A DNA stretch of 64,000 bases, from contig NZ_CP128400.1 in NCBI RefSeq assembly GCF_030389965.1, positions 1,302,001 to 1,366,000 on the forward strand, read 5' to 3'. The notes under the pieces were generated by a model, which saw only the letters and a list, made by a program, of their open reading frames with translations, ran no database searches and was not told the DNA's origin. Below, in pieces: positions 16,110 through 25,439 of the stretch (position 1 is the stretch's first letter; every line of letters begins with the position of its first letter). A program made the position numbers and the translations under genes. The DNA is from Candidatus Chlorohelix allophototropha. Lineage in GTDB: Bacteria > Chloroflexota > Chloroflexia > Chloroheliales > Chloroheliaceae.

Positions 16110-18278
16110 TTAGTCTTCGATTCTAGTAATTTGATTTTCTTCTAGAATTGAATGGCTGTCATGTTCTTGGCTACGGCGCAAGAACCAAAGCTGAGCGTTG
16201 AAGGCAGGTTCTCCGCTTTTTGGTCTAATATGATTGTAAGCACCATCAGGCAATAATAAACGGGCTTTTTGGTTATCTTTGAGGTACGAAGCCAATACCT
16301 CTTTGATCAACCAATCTTTGAGTATTAAGTCCTCTACTGGGAAGGTGGTTTCCACCCGCCTATCCAGATTACGTTGCATCATATCGGCGCTCCCAAGCCA
16401 AACTTCCTCCGCGCTTTCATCACCATTGCGAAAATAGAAAACCCGGTGGTGTTCAAGGAAACGTCCCACAATACTTATAACTCTGATATTTTCACTTAAG
16501 CCCTTTACACCGGGTATGATACAGCAACTATTTCTGATAATCAGGTCAATGCTAACACCGGCTTGGCTGGCTTCATAGAGAGCGTCTATCAACTTGAAAT
16601 CAGTTAGGGCATTCACTTTGAAGATCAATTGCCCCCCTCTGCCCGCTTTAACATGTTCAATTTCGCGGTTTATACGTTCCAGCAAACCTTGTCGGATTCC
16701 GCCGGGCGAAACCAAAAGTTTGCGGTAAGCCGTATTAAGGCTATAGCCAGTCAGCGAGTTGAAAAGCGCAGAAGCGTCCGCGCCTAAATCCGGTTGACAA
16801 GTGAACAAACCGATATCGGTATATACTCGTGCGGTTTTGTAATTGTAATTTCCGGTGCTTAAGTGTACGTAGCGCCTAATACCATCCGGTTCCTTACGTA
16901 CTACCAGCAAAATTTTGCAGTGAGTTTTTAGTTCGATATCGCCATAGACTACATGTACCCCTGCTTTTTCAAGTGCTCGTGCCCACTCTATATTATTTTC
17001 TTCATCGAAGCGGGCTTTGAGTTCCACCAACACCGATACCTGTTTACCGTTTAAGCTTGCCTCTGCCAGCGCTTCTACAATAGGAGAATTAGAACCGACC
17101 CGGTAAATAGTTTGTTTGATAGCCAGCACATCCGGGTCGTTTGCCGCAGCATTGAGGAAATCAATTACGGGTGTAAAGCTGTCATAGGGGTGGTGTAGTA
17201 GTATATCGTGCGCTCTGATACTGGCAAATATATCCGTGCCGCTACGCAAACTACTCGGTACGCGAGGGCGAAAAGGGGGGTCTTTTAACCCCGGTATTTC
17301 AAGCTCATAAAGACTCATGAGATCGGCTAAACCAAGCGGTCCTTCGGTTGGATAAACATAGTCCGACTCAATTTCGAGGTTCGAGCTGAGAATGCTTTTG
17401 ATTGAATCCGGAGTGTGTGCATCTACTAGAAGTTGAGTAACGCTACCAAAGCGCCTTCTCGCTAGGCTTTCTTCCACAGTTTGCAAAAGATCGCCCGCTT
17501 CGTCTTGGCGTATTTCAATATCGGCATCGCGTACTACTCGGAAAGCGTAGCTATTCACTACTTGCAAGCCGGTGAATAAAGTATCCAGATTAGCCGCCAC
17601 TAATTGTTCAAGCCAAACATAACCGCGTTTGCGTCCTCGTATTAGTTCAGGCTGGTTGCGATCGTAAGGTACATCTACCGGAACAAGTCGGGGCAAAACC
17701 TGCGGAATCTTTACGCGGGCGAATTTATTATCGCCATCGGGGGATTTTATTACAACTGCGAGACTCAGGCTCAGATTGGAAATATGTGGGAAGGGATGTG
17801 CCGGGTCTACTGCCAACGGGGTAAGAACCGGATAGACGGTGCTATCGAAATAACCTTTTAGAGTGGTTTTTTGTTCATCATTTAGTTCTGAATAATTATA
17901 AATGTGGATTCCGGCTTTAGCCAGTAAGGGTAGTAGGGTTTCCTTGAAATATCTTATCGCTAGTTTATAAAGCACCTGTACCCGGTCGCGTAGTAGCAAC
18001 AATTGTTCACGCGGAGTTAGCCCATCCTCACTGGATTCTGTAACTCCCTCTTCCACCTGTGCTTTCAACCCAGAAACCCGAATCATGTAGAATTCATCAA
18101 TATTACTGTAGAAAATGCTTAGGAATTTTACACGCTCCAACAATGGATGTGTTTCATCCATAGCTTCTTCGAGTACGCGGTAATTAAACTCCAGCAAGCT
18201 GATTTCACGATTAAAATATGCTTTTTGAGGTTCAATAAGTTGATGATTATCTGTAGTAATCGGGTGATTTCTAGTCAT
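16110..18278 (-). CDS. ppk1: Polyphosphate kinase 1
   Basis: A 722-residue PPK1 that reversibly makes polyphosphate from ATP. The N-terminal domain begins YFNREISLLEFNYRVLEEA. The head domain follows, then two phospholipase-D-like catalytic domains. HLSTGNYNYKTARVYTDIGL holds the autophosphorylated His (about residue 450). IVGRFLEHHRVFYF and EVWLGSADMMQRNLDRRVE provide the second His and the ATP-site residues. Full length for the family. It is convergent with the aminopeptidase gene and divergent from the LarA-like gene. No exopolyphosphatase gene is adjacent. Confidence 0.96.
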   Translation of the reverse strand: MTRNHPITTDNHQLIEPQKAYFNREISLLEFNYRVLEEAMDETHPLLERVKFLSIFYSNIDEFYMIRVSGLKAQVEEGVTESSEDGLTPREQLLLLRDRVQVLYKLAIRYFKETLLPLLAKAGIHIYNYSELNDEQKTTLKGYFDSTVYPVLTPLAVDPAHPFPHISNLSLSLAVVIKSPDGDNKFARVKIPQVLPRLVPVDVPYDRNQPELIRGRKRGYVWLEQLVAANLDTLFTGLQVVNSYAFRVVRDADIEIRQDEAGDLLQTVEESLARRRFGSVTQLLVDAHTPDSIKSILSSNLEIESDYVYPTEGPLGLADLMSLYELEIPGLKDPPFRPRVPSSLRSGTDIFASIRAHDILLHHPYDSFTPVIDFLNAAANDPDVLAIKQTIYRVGSNSPIVEALAEASLNGKQVSVLVELKARFDEENNIEWARALEKAGVHVVYGDIELKTHCKILLVVRKEPDGIRRYVHLSTGNYNYKTARVYTDIGLFTCQPDLGADASALFNSLTGYSLNTAYRKLLVSPGGIRQGLLERINREIEHVKAGRGGQLIFKVNALTDFKLIDALYEASQAGVSIDLIIRNSCCIIPGVKGLSENIRVISIVGRFLEHHRVFYFRNGDESAEEVWLGSADMMQRNLDRRVETTFPVEDLILKDWLIKEVLASYLKDNQKARLLLPDGAYNHIRPKSGEPAFNAQLWFLRRSQEHDSHSILEENQITRIED

Positions 18279-18378
18279 AAAGCTATCATATTTCCCTGTT
18301 AAGTTACAGAATTATTTTATAAGCAGCTTACTTTACAGGATTTTAAGGTTATCGATCTGTTTTGTCAAAATATTCGAA

Positions 18379-18407
18379 TTGACTTTATCTTTTGTTCCAA
18401 ATAAGAT
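18379..18407 (+). promoter_or_regulatory. Promoter of LarA-like gene
   Basis: TTGACT, 17-base spacer, TAAGAT, placed 50 bases before the ATG at 18457 in the divergent gap with ppk1. Confidence 0.55.
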
Positions 18408-18456
18408 GTAAATATTACTCCCAAAAACATTTAATAATTTGCCAAAGGATAAAGAT

Positions 18457-19725
18457 ATGAGCGCTTTCGACTTGAGATTGCCGCGTATGGCTACTATCCG
18501 TCAAAGTTTGTACCATGCCCCTTTAGGCGATGCTGGTGTGGTTGTAGCGGTACAGCGTGAGTTTGCTAGAATCGGTTTGTTGCATAAGATTCAAGCTGGA
18601 CAAACTATTGCTATCGGGGCGGGGAGTCGTGGGGTAGCTTCCATAAATCTGATAATTAAAACTCTGGTTGAGGAAGTTAAAAGAACTGGCGCTAACCCGT
18701 TCGTTTTTCCTGCAATGGGTAGTCATGGGGGGGCTACTGCCGAAGGACAAGTCGAGATGCTTGGCACTTTGGGGATAACCGAGAGCTATATCGGTTGTTC
18801 TATTCGCAGTAGTATGGATGTAATCGAATTGGGTACTACCGCTAGGGGAGTACCAGTATTTCTGGATAAAAATGCCATCCAAGCCGATGGAATAATAATT
18901 GCGAACCGCATCAAAGCACATACCAATTTTCGCGGTGAAGTGGAGAGCGGATTAATGAAAATGTTGGCAATTGGAACTGGCAAGCAGCGACAGGCTATGG
19001 CTATTCATGCAATGGGTGCGGAGGGCTTACGCGATAATATTCCAGAGGTCGGGCAGGCGATACTCGATCGTGCATCTGTGCTGGCAGGATTTGCTTCAAT
19101 CGAAGATGGTTACCATAATGCCACCCGGATTATAGGAGTAGAACCAGAAAATTTCTTACGCACCGAGATTGAGCTTTTAAAAGAAGCTAAACATTATATG
19201 CCGAAACTTCCTCTCAAGCAGTTCGATATTCTGGTTGTAGATCAAATCGGCAAAAATATAAGCGGCTCGGGAATGGACTCAAATGTAGTGGGCAGAGTAC
19301 GATTGCCCGGTCTTAATGCTTTTCCTGAACCTGACATTCAGGTGATTATTGCGTTGGATATGACGGAGGAGTCACATGGAAACGCCGTTGGTGTTGGTTT
19401 GTCGGATTTGACGGTACGTCGGTTGGTGAACAAAGTAGATTACCATGCCACTTATACTAATGTGCTTACCGGCAATGGTCCGCAACATGGGGCGATACCG
19501 GTTACATTGGAATCAGACAGGGAAGCGATACAGACTGCCATCAAGTATCTGTTACCTCCGATGAATCCCTCTGAAATCAAAATGATGCGTATCCGAGACA
19601 CCTTGACGCTGGATGTATTACAGGTTAGTGAGGCTGTTTTGAAACAACTGCAATCTCTGGATGGGATTGAAGTTATCACAGAGCTTGCCGAAATTGAATT
19701 TGATAGTAGCGGTTCGCTGTTCTAA
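18457..19725 (+). CDS. LarA-like (lactate racemase N-terminal domain) protein
   Basis: A 422-residue protein starting at the ATG with AAGGAT upstream; a TTG 18 bases earlier is in frame but lacks a site. It contains blocks such as VFPAMGSHGGATAEGQ, IIIANRIKAHTNFRG and ESGLMKMLAIGTGK, which I associate with a family annotated as lactate-racemase-domain (DUF2088) proteins. LarA itself uses a nickel-pincer cofactor to racemise lactate. The LarB/C/E cofactor genes are not in this window and the canonical LarA active-site motifs are not obvious. I therefore call the fold, not the reaction. It stands alone between a promoter and a strong terminator. Confidence 0.7.
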   Translation: MSAFDLRLPRMATIRQSLYHAPLGDAGVVVAVQREFARIGLLHKIQAGQTIAIGAGSRGVASINLIIKTLVEEVKRTGANPFVFPAMGSHGGATAEGQVEMLGTLGITESYIGCSIRSSMDVIELGTTARGVPVFLDKNAIQADGIIIANRIKAHTNFRGEVESGLMKMLAIGTGKQRQAMAIHAMGAEGLRDNIPEVGQAILDRASVLAGFASIEDGYHNATRIIGVEPENFLRTEIELLKEAKHYMPKLPLKQFDILVVDQIGKNISGSGMDSNVVGRVRLPGLNAFPEPDIQVIIALDMTEESHGNAVGVGLSDLTVRRLVNKVDYHATYTNVLTGNGPQHGAIPVTLESDREAIQTAIKYLLPPMNPSEIKMMRIRDTLTLDVLQVSEAVLKQLQSLDGIEVITELAEIEFDSSGSLF

Positions 19726-19731
19726 AAGAAA

Positions 19732-19759
19732 AACCCCTCTCATTCGAATGAGAGGGGTT
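19732..19759. terminator. Bidirectional terminator (LarA-like / PPC protein)
   Basis: A perfect 14+14 palindrome with arms AACCCCTCTCATTC and its complement, flanked by A-rich and T-rich bases. It lies between convergent genes and can serve both strands. Confidence 0.8.
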
Positions 19760-19776
19760 GATTGCTCAAATAATTG

Positions 19777-22413
19777 TTAAGGTCTTCCGTAGCGCCATTG
19801 GAAATAATGTTGCCCTACGTTCCCCATTTCCACCTGCCATTCCGCACTATTACTCGGTGTAAATGTTAGGATTCGTCTTTCAAAGACCTGAACCATGACA
19901 TCCTTTTCCTGACCACCAACCACGGCTTTTATCCAGTAAGGTTCACTTAACGGTAAGCCCATTACATATACCCAATCCATTAATTGGGCTTTTATGTAAC
20001 TGTTTCCGTTAAATACTGTTCCGGTAGAAGTGAGATAGTTCCAGAAAACATCAGGAATATTGTGTCCGGTTTCGGTTACATATTTGGACAACTTAACTTG
20101 TACAGGTGCTGTACTCAGTTCAAAAGTGTTCCCGTCGCTTGTTAAGCCATTAGTAACTGTTTGCCCGGAGCGATCGGTTGCCATACCGTTTCCATCAACC
20201 GTAATCAGGTTTGAAAAACTTTGGTAGCTAGGTGATGGATTAGCGCTACTCAAGTCCCCGGCTATCGGTATTGTATTTGGTACAGTTTGCAGGAATGCTG
20301 AGTTACCGGTTGCTATTTTACCAAGAATCATTTCCCTGACCAGCAAGCCGTTACTTACAAACCATTGTGAGTCGCGGCTACTCTTAGGGTTATTGATTTC
20401 CATCCGGCTTTTGTCAAAGTATTGTACCTGTCGTGAACCGCCGGGTGCCTCAGCATAGGATTCTGTTTTAGCCAAACCCGGTGATCCCCACATCCATGTA
20501 CGGGCGGCGCGTCCGGATAGTACCGCTAGATCGGTATAATCCCAAACTTGCATGAAACCCGGATCACCAAAACTTAGGCTTAGTGAATTTACTGAGACTC
20601 CTGCCGCTGTAGCGGCAGCAGTGGTAGTAGCTGCGGTTGTTGTGGGGGCGGTTGTAGGAACACCTGTCCCAGTAGAGAAGGTTAACTGGTAAGACATCCC
20701 ATTTCGTCCCCTATCGCCTGTATTTCTCACCTCTGCGTAATATATCCCATCACTCGGTACACCGAAGTTAACCTGTGAGGATAAATCGCCGTCACTTCTG
20801 TCATCATTTTGACCGATCAAAACTTGGCTTGCAATTTGGGAAGGATCAGTCGTATCAAAGCTAATAGCCCATACGAATAGTGAAGTATCGATTCCAGCAG
20901 CAGGTAGCCCGCTGAAACTGGTACCGACTGAGTAAACTCGTCCTGCTTTAGCATAAAACCTAACCCAATCAGTATCTCCATCAGGGCAGAATGTATGGGT
21001 CTGAGTTTCGTTTATCAAAATTTCTTTAGCATTGTTTGGCGTATTATCCGATTCATAGGCATCAAAGCAGGTTCCAATTCCATTGCCAAAGGCTGCTAAT
21101 GTGAGATTATAGCTCATTAAGTCGGTGCCGTGTCCGGCAACGTCTTTAACTGCTAGATAATACCGAACATATTCACCAAGTGGTGTGCCGGTGGTGAAAG
21201 GTACTACCCAGTCTATGCGAGAGGCTAGCCCTGCTCCGGGATAATCATCGCTGGAGTAGATAGGTTTGAGGCTACCATCGGCGTTAAGCTGGTACAACAC
21301 CATAAAGGTGTCAATTCCGCCTTGGAGTTTGCTGGTGAAAACACTGTATGTTTTACCCTTAACCAAATCAAAATACTCCCAATCTACATCCCCTGCAGGG
21401 CATGAATAATGGAATTGAGTTCCATCATTAGTAGTGTCTATAGTAGGCAAACCGGGAGTTGGGTTGAACGGTACAATAGTGCTTTGGCTGGGCTTAAGCA
21501 AACTAGCTTGACTTGGGCTATTATCCGACTCAAATCTATCTTGGCAAGTACCTAGGGTTGGAGTAGCGCCGGGGGTGCTGGTAGCGGGTACAGTAGTGCC
21601 TATGCCGTTTAATGTTAGACTTAGTGTGTATGTTCCACATGATGCTGTACTACTGTTTGATCCTAATTGTCCTAGAATGACCCTAACATAATAAGTACCT
21701 GTAGTAGTAGCAGTGAAATTTATACTAGAAATGTAGGAAGCACTGGTAGTTCCACTTCCGTTGTCAGCAGCTAGTGGAGTATTAACATTGGCGCTACTAT
21801 CCAACAAAAAGATTGCTGGAAATGTTTCAGTAGATGGTGATTCAGCCGTGATTGTATAATTTCGTCCGGCTTGGGCAGTAAAAGTAACCCAATCTTCATC
21901 TGTAGCCGGATCTAGTGAATGGTTTTGTGCGGTTGCCACCTGAATGGTTTTTGCAGTTGCGGCTGTATTATCAGGTTCATAATTATCATTAGTATTAGGT
22001 ATGCCCGTGCAAACTGCCATAACATGGTAGCCCGGTGTAGGGGTAGGCGCTAATGGCGTAGTTATAGGCGCAGACTGATTTAAAGCGCTTCCACCTGCAG
22101 CTAGTGCTTTAGGATTAGTGCTATTAAGGTAAGCCTTGTCCAGTTGCATAACCCTGTTAAAATTAAAGGGCGAGGAGTATTGCTTTTCAACTTTTTGAGC
22201 TTCTTCTTTGCTGTTTGGAAGCGTTGGCAAAACACCATTCCACGAAGCGTTAGCAACGGTCGGCTCAGCCGCAATTAAAGCTCCATCTGCTATCGGACTG
22301 TAGCTTGAAGCCATAAGCGCAGATTCTACCAGTATTACTGTAACTACGAGGAGTACAGATACTCGAAATAATCGGGATTTGTAAATTTTGTAATTAGTTC
22401 GATTGGGTTTCAT
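19777..22413 (-). CDS. Large secreted protein with three PPC-type domains
   Basis: 878 residues from the ATG at 22413 (GGAGG eleven bases upstream); a further in-frame ATG seven codons upstream lacks a site. Basic residues then LFRVSVLLVVTVILVESALM form a signal peptide or N-terminal anchor. Three repeats follow (about residues 140-280, 290-450 and 455-590), each beginning with a D-x-Y/F-E-x-D-N motif and containing DxDW and GxxYxV strands, as in bacterial pre-peptidase C-terminal (PPC) beta-sandwich domains. A Thr/Ala-rich linker leads to a C-terminal domain with WIKAVVGGQ, VFERRILTFTPSN and GNVGQHYFQWRYG. I have seen this block mostly in Chloroflexota extracellular proteins. No protease domain is present, so an adhesive or envelope role is inferred. 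Confidence 0.75.
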   Translation of the reverse strand: MKPNRTNYKIYKSRLFRVSVLLVVTVILVESALMASSYSPIADGALIAAEPTVANASWNGVLPTLPNSKEEAQKVEKQYSSPFNFNRVMQLDKAYLNSTNPKALAAGGSALNQSAPITTPLAPTPTPGYHVMAVCTGIPNTNDNYEPDNTAATAKTIQVATAQNHSLDPATDEDWVTFTAQAGRNYTITAESPSTETFPAIFLLDSSANVNTPLAADNGSGTTSASYISSINFTATTTGTYYVRVILGQLGSNSSTASCGTYTLSLTLNGIGTTVPATSTPGATPTLGTCQDRFESDNSPSQASLLKPSQSTIVPFNPTPGLPTIDTTNDGTQFHYSCPAGDVDWEYFDLVKGKTYSVFTSKLQGGIDTFMVLYQLNADGSLKPIYSSDDYPGAGLASRIDWVVPFTTGTPLGEYVRYYLAVKDVAGHGTDLMSYNLTLAAFGNGIGTCFDAYESDNTPNNAKEILINETQTHTFCPDGDTDWVRFYAKAGRVYSVGTSFSGLPAAGIDTSLFVWAISFDTTDPSQIASQVLIGQNDDRSDGDLSSQVNFGVPSDGIYYAEVRNTGDRGRNGMSYQLTFSTGTGVPTTAPTTTAATTTAAATAAGVSVNSLSLSFGDPGFMQVWDYTDLAVLSGRAARTWMWGSPGLAKTESYAEAPGGSRQVQYFDKSRMEINNPKSSRDSQWFVSNGLLVREMILGKIATGNSAFLQTVPNTIPIAGDLSSANPSPSYQSFSNLITVDGNGMATDRSGQTVTNGLTSDGNTFELSTAPVQVKLSKYVTETGHNIPDVFWNYLTSTGTVFNGNSYIKAQLMDWVYVMGLPLSEPYWIKAVVGGQEKDVMVQVFERRILTFTPSNSAEWQVEMGNVGQHYFQWRYGRP

Positions 22414-22637
22414 TGAATATGCTTCCTCCGGCATTTGGCTCAGATAATATTTGACTGAACTTTAGCACTATTCTGTGAGCTACAGATTTGTGAGGTAAGA
22501 TATGAAAACAGTATTCCAATGCTTCGATTATATATATCAAACCTTAACCCTGTCAAACTTCTTTCAAAAGTTTAATCTCAAACAGTGGGTTATAATTATA
22601 AGGTGATAATCTCAATGAAAAACAATGGAGAAAATAG

Positions 22638-23564
22638 ATGATTTTGGTTATTGGTAGTACCGGATTTATTGGAAGAAATTTAGTGCCAAAACTTTTGCAA
22701 AGTTATCCCGGCAGGGTTAGGGTTTTGGTGCGTTCAAGTTCTAGCTCTTCCAAGCGAAGTGCGGCGAGTTTAGCTGCGCTGAAGAAATTATCAGGTTTGG
22801 AAATAGTCGAAGGTGATGTATTAAATCCTGCTTCACTTGCTAAAGCAATGAAAGGGATTGAGACAGTTTTTGATTATGCTCAGGTTACTGCTAACTACAA
22901 GGATAAGGACAATATTTACTGGCGCGTAAATGTTGAAGGCACTAAGAATGTCGTAGCTGCGGCGGAAGCAGCCGGTGTAAAGCGGTTTATTTTGGGTAGC
23001 GGCTTAGGTACTATCCAAGGTAAGCCCGGAAGTTATATGCGAACTCGGTGGGAAGCTGAACAAACTGTTCGCAACAGCAAATTAAACTGGACTATTCTAC
23101 AACCCAGTATTCTTTTTGGGCGTGGCGCAGAATTTTTCGAAGCACAGGCGCGTATTATTAAAATGCTTCCGATTGCTACTATTATTGGAAATGGTAAAAT
23201 TCGTTTTCAGCCGATTTATGTTGAGGATGTAGTTACGGCTGCAATCGAATGTATTAATCGAGATGATAAAATAGGTAAGGCAGTTGCTTTTGGGGGACCA
23301 GCAACTTTTACCTATAAAGAGCTTATATCCCTCGTTGTAAAGAATTTGAAGAAGCAGCGCTTGTTTTTATATCTACCCTTGCCTTTGGCACGTATAAACG
23401 CGGCTCTATTCAATATGTTACCCGAACCTCCTTTAACCCCAGCAACACTGGAATTATTTGATTTTGAGAATACTACTGGTGATGATCAGATTCTTGAGAA
23501 GGAATTTGGAATAAAAGCCTTTTCTTTGCATGAATATCTGGAAAAGAATAGTATTCTGGGTTAG
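22638..23564 (+). CDS. NAD(P)-binding epimerase-like protein (NDUFA9/NmrA type)
   Basis: A 308-residue atypical short-chain dehydrogenase fold. It opens MILVIGSTGFIGRNLVPKLL with the GxxGxxG dinucleotide loop. It shows the VEGDVLNP step, VNVEGTKNVVAAAEAAGVKRFILGS, and the Q-P-x-x-x-F-G segment WTILQPSILFGRG. The usual YxxxK pair is not evident (SYMRTRWEAEQ occupies that place), as in complex I NDUFA9-like and NmrA-like proteins that bind cofactor without classical catalysis. GGAG lies eight bases before the ATG. It is convergent with the LexA-fold gene, separated by a terminator. Confidence 0.8.
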   Translation: MILVIGSTGFIGRNLVPKLLQSYPGRVRVLVRSSSSSSKRSAASLAALKKLSGLEIVEGDVLNPASLAKAMKGIETVFDYAQVTANYKDKDNIYWRVNVEGTKNVVAAAEAAGVKRFILGSGLGTIQGKPGSYMRTRWEAEQTVRNSKLNWTILQPSILFGRGAEFFEAQARIIKMLPIATIIGNGKIRFQPIYVEDVVTAAIECINRDDKIGKAVAFGGPATFTYKELISLVVKNLKKQRLFLYLPLPLARINAALFNMLPEPPLTPATLELFDFENTTGDDQILEKEFGIKAFSLHEYLEKNSILG

Positions 23565-23580
23565 TTTTGAGTAAATAAAA

Positions 23581-23619
23581 TAACACCTGTCTTACCTTTA
23601 TTGTGTAGGGCAGGTGTTA
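23581..23619. terminator. Terminator between epimerase-like gene and LexA-fold gene
   Basis: Arms TAACACCTGTC and GGCAGGTGTTA (one G·T pair) around a 17-base loop, in the 79-base gap between convergent genes. Confidence 0.65.
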
Positions 23620-23643
23620 TATGAATCCATCATTTCCGCCGGG

Positions 23644-24396
23644 TTAGTTAACCCACCCGTTTTTGATAATTGCTACGACTCGTCCTTGGATTTTCACCCC
23701 ATCAAGATCATCACGCTCAGAATCGCCTCTTTGCGGCAAAATATGGATTGGACCTAAGTTCTGATTGGCTGGTTGTAATAATACTCGATCTGAGTAACGA
23801 TGACGGTAAAATCGCTTGAGGGTTACTAGCCCGGCAGGGTCATTGCTATCGGTTAGGCAGGCAATAACGAAATCCCCTTCGTCAGCCCAAGTTTGAGATT
23901 GTACTATTATTATGTCTCCATCGTCGATTTCGTTTTCTATCATCGATTGACCGCGTACTCTTAGGGCGTATGTTTGGCGATTGATTTTTACTTCATCCTG
24001 ATTAAGCATTACAAAGTCCACATCCGCTCCATAGCCGGTTTCGTGATAGGCAATCGTTACATCATATTGTCCAGCCGCGACTTCTCCCACCACAGGCAAT
24101 TTGACATAACTTACTTGATTAAAATTATCCCACGGTGCAGGACCGTCCGAAGCTACCATTTTTACACTGGAGTTATAACGATTCGGACGAGTTTTACTAC
24201 TTTGCGAAATGGTTATATCTTTGGACTGACCTAAGATTCGGTAATCGCTCAAGGTTCCGTCAGCGGTGCGTTGTGATAGAGTGAAACCATATTCGCCTGT
24301 TATGTTGGAAGTGCGCTTAAAGTTCCAACAAGATGCAGCACTATCTCCAGAAATGGTAGCTTTATCTTTATTATTATTTTCTTTGTTGTACTTCAT
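23644..24396 (-). CDS. LexA-fold (S24 peptidase) protein without visible HTH
   Basis: A protein of 250 residues from the ATG at 24396 (CAGGAAAAC upstream). The C-terminal half is a self-cleaving S24 domain. The cleavage region is LPVVGEVAAGQYD, the nucleophile is in VRGQSMIENEIDDGDIIIV and the general-base lysine in LVTLKRFYRHR. It ends with LQPANQNLGPI and VQGRVVAII-like strands as in LexA. The N-terminal about 100 residues are polar (KYNKENNNKDKATISGD) and show no helix-turn-helix that I can recognise. It could be a UmuD-like, LexA-paralogue or phage-repressor-like regulator with a divergent N domain. It lies immediately downstream of lexA on the same strand. Confidence 0.7.
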   Translation of the reverse strand: MKYNKENNNKDKATISGDSAASCWNFKRTSNITGEYGFTLSQRTADGTLSDYRILGQSKDITISQSSKTRPNRYNSSVKMVASDGPAPWDNFNQVSYVKLPVVGEVAAGQYDVTIAYHETGYGADVDFVMLNQDEVKINRQTYALRVRGQSMIENEIDDGDIIIVQSQTWADEGDFVIACLTDSNDPAGLVTLKRFYRHRYSDRVLLQPANQNLGPIHILPQRGDSERDDLDGVKIQGRVVAIIKNGWVN

Positions 24397-24439
24397 AATA
24401 ATTTTGTTTTCCTGAAGAAATGAGGCAATCAATTTCAAG

Positions 24440-24480
24440 GTAATACTGATTCCTGCCAATAGCTCAGGAAACAGTATTAC
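24440..24480. repeat. Long interrupted palindrome before the LexA-fold gene
   Basis: Outer arms GTAATACTG / CAGTATTAC (nine perfect pairs), one mismatch, inner arms ATTCCTG-type six perfect pairs (TTCCTG / CAGGAA) and a nine-base centre. It lies 33 bases downstream of the lexA stop and 44 bases upstream of the start at 24396. No T tract follows on the minus strand, so it may be an operator or an RNA hairpin rather than a plain terminator. Confidence 0.6.
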
Positions 24481-24512
24481 TATTTTCGGTTTGAGGTAAT
24501 CGGAGACTTATT

Positions 24513-25151
24513 TTATATTGAAGCGCGGATAACCCCAACGAGTTTACCCATGACACGGGCATTGCTGAGTTTTTTTACTATTGGTCCCATAGTTGGGTTA
24601 GCGGGTTGCAACCGCACTTCATCTTTGGATTTATCAGGATACCACTTTTTCAGGGTGGTTTCGCGTTCCTCTTCCAGCCAGACTGCCACAATTTCGCCAA
24701 CTTCAGCTGTTTGCTGAGGTTTAATTAAAACTATGTCACCATCAGCGATAAGGGCATCCACCATTGAATTGCCCTTTACTTTAAGGGCAAATACTTCATT
24801 TGCTTTGCGCGTACCTAGCATAGAAGGCGGCACCTCAACTGTATCTTCGGTGGTTCTATCTCTACGATCTGGAATGGGTTCACCGGCAGCAATAATGCCA
24901 AGGAGAGGCACTTCGAGTGTTCTAGCCCCAGAGGTACGATATTTTAAACAAATGGCTCTAGACTTCCCCTCTGTGCGGCTAATGTAGCCTTTTTGCTCAA
25001 GTGCTGCTAGGTTATAGTCAACAACTGAAGTTGAGGAAATAGTAAGTGCCTGTTGTATTTCTCTTACGGTGGGGGGTAAGCCATTATTATCATCAATGAA
25101 TTGCTCAATAAACTCAAGCATTCGTTGCTGTTTGGCAGAAAGCTGATTCAT
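24513..25151 (-). CDS. lexA: LexA repressor, SOS regulator
   Basis: The start chosen (ATG at 25151) follows AGGAGG by nine bases and gives 212 residues, the normal LexA length. The N-terminal winged helix reads QRMLEFIEQFIDDNNGLPPT, VREIQQALTIS and SSTSVVDYNLAALEQKGYI. The S24 domain has the Ala-Gly cleavage site in LLGIIAAGEPIP, the nucleophile Ser in VKGNSMVDALIADGDIVLI and the Lys in TTLKKWYP. The same frame continues upstream to an ATG at 25313, also with GGGAG before it, which would add 54 residues rich in Ala, Ser, Thr and Lys. Autoregulation is suggested by an SOS box at 25440-25453. Confidence 0.93.
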   Translation of the reverse strand: MNQLSAKQQRMLEFIEQFIDDNNGLPPTVREIQQALTISSTSVVDYNLAALEQKGYISRTEGKSRAICLKYRTSGARTLEVPLLGIIAAGEPIPDRRDRTTEDTVEVPPSMLGTRKANEVFALKVKGNSMVDALIADGDIVLIKPQQTAEVGEIVAVWLEEERETTLKKWYPDKSKDEVRLQPANPTMGPIVKKLSNARVMGKLVGVIRASI

Positions 25152-25439
25152 TTTGCGCCTTCCTCCTGAACGGGTTAACCGTGCGCTAGCCTTAGCAGAC
25201 GCCTCAGTCGGGTTTTTATGCTTGTTAGAAGGTGCAACACTTGTGGGTTTCATGTGCACCGCTTCAATTTCTGCAGAAGCAGTTTTGGGTTTAACACTTA
25301 CTGCGTTAGCCATTAAAATTGAAACTCCCTTTAGCTATAGCACCCTCTAGGTTATAAAGGATTTGTGAGTTATGCTCTTAAAATTTGTAGGGCATAGCTT
25401 CGCGATTAAAACAAATATACAATAGAACAATTATACGCA

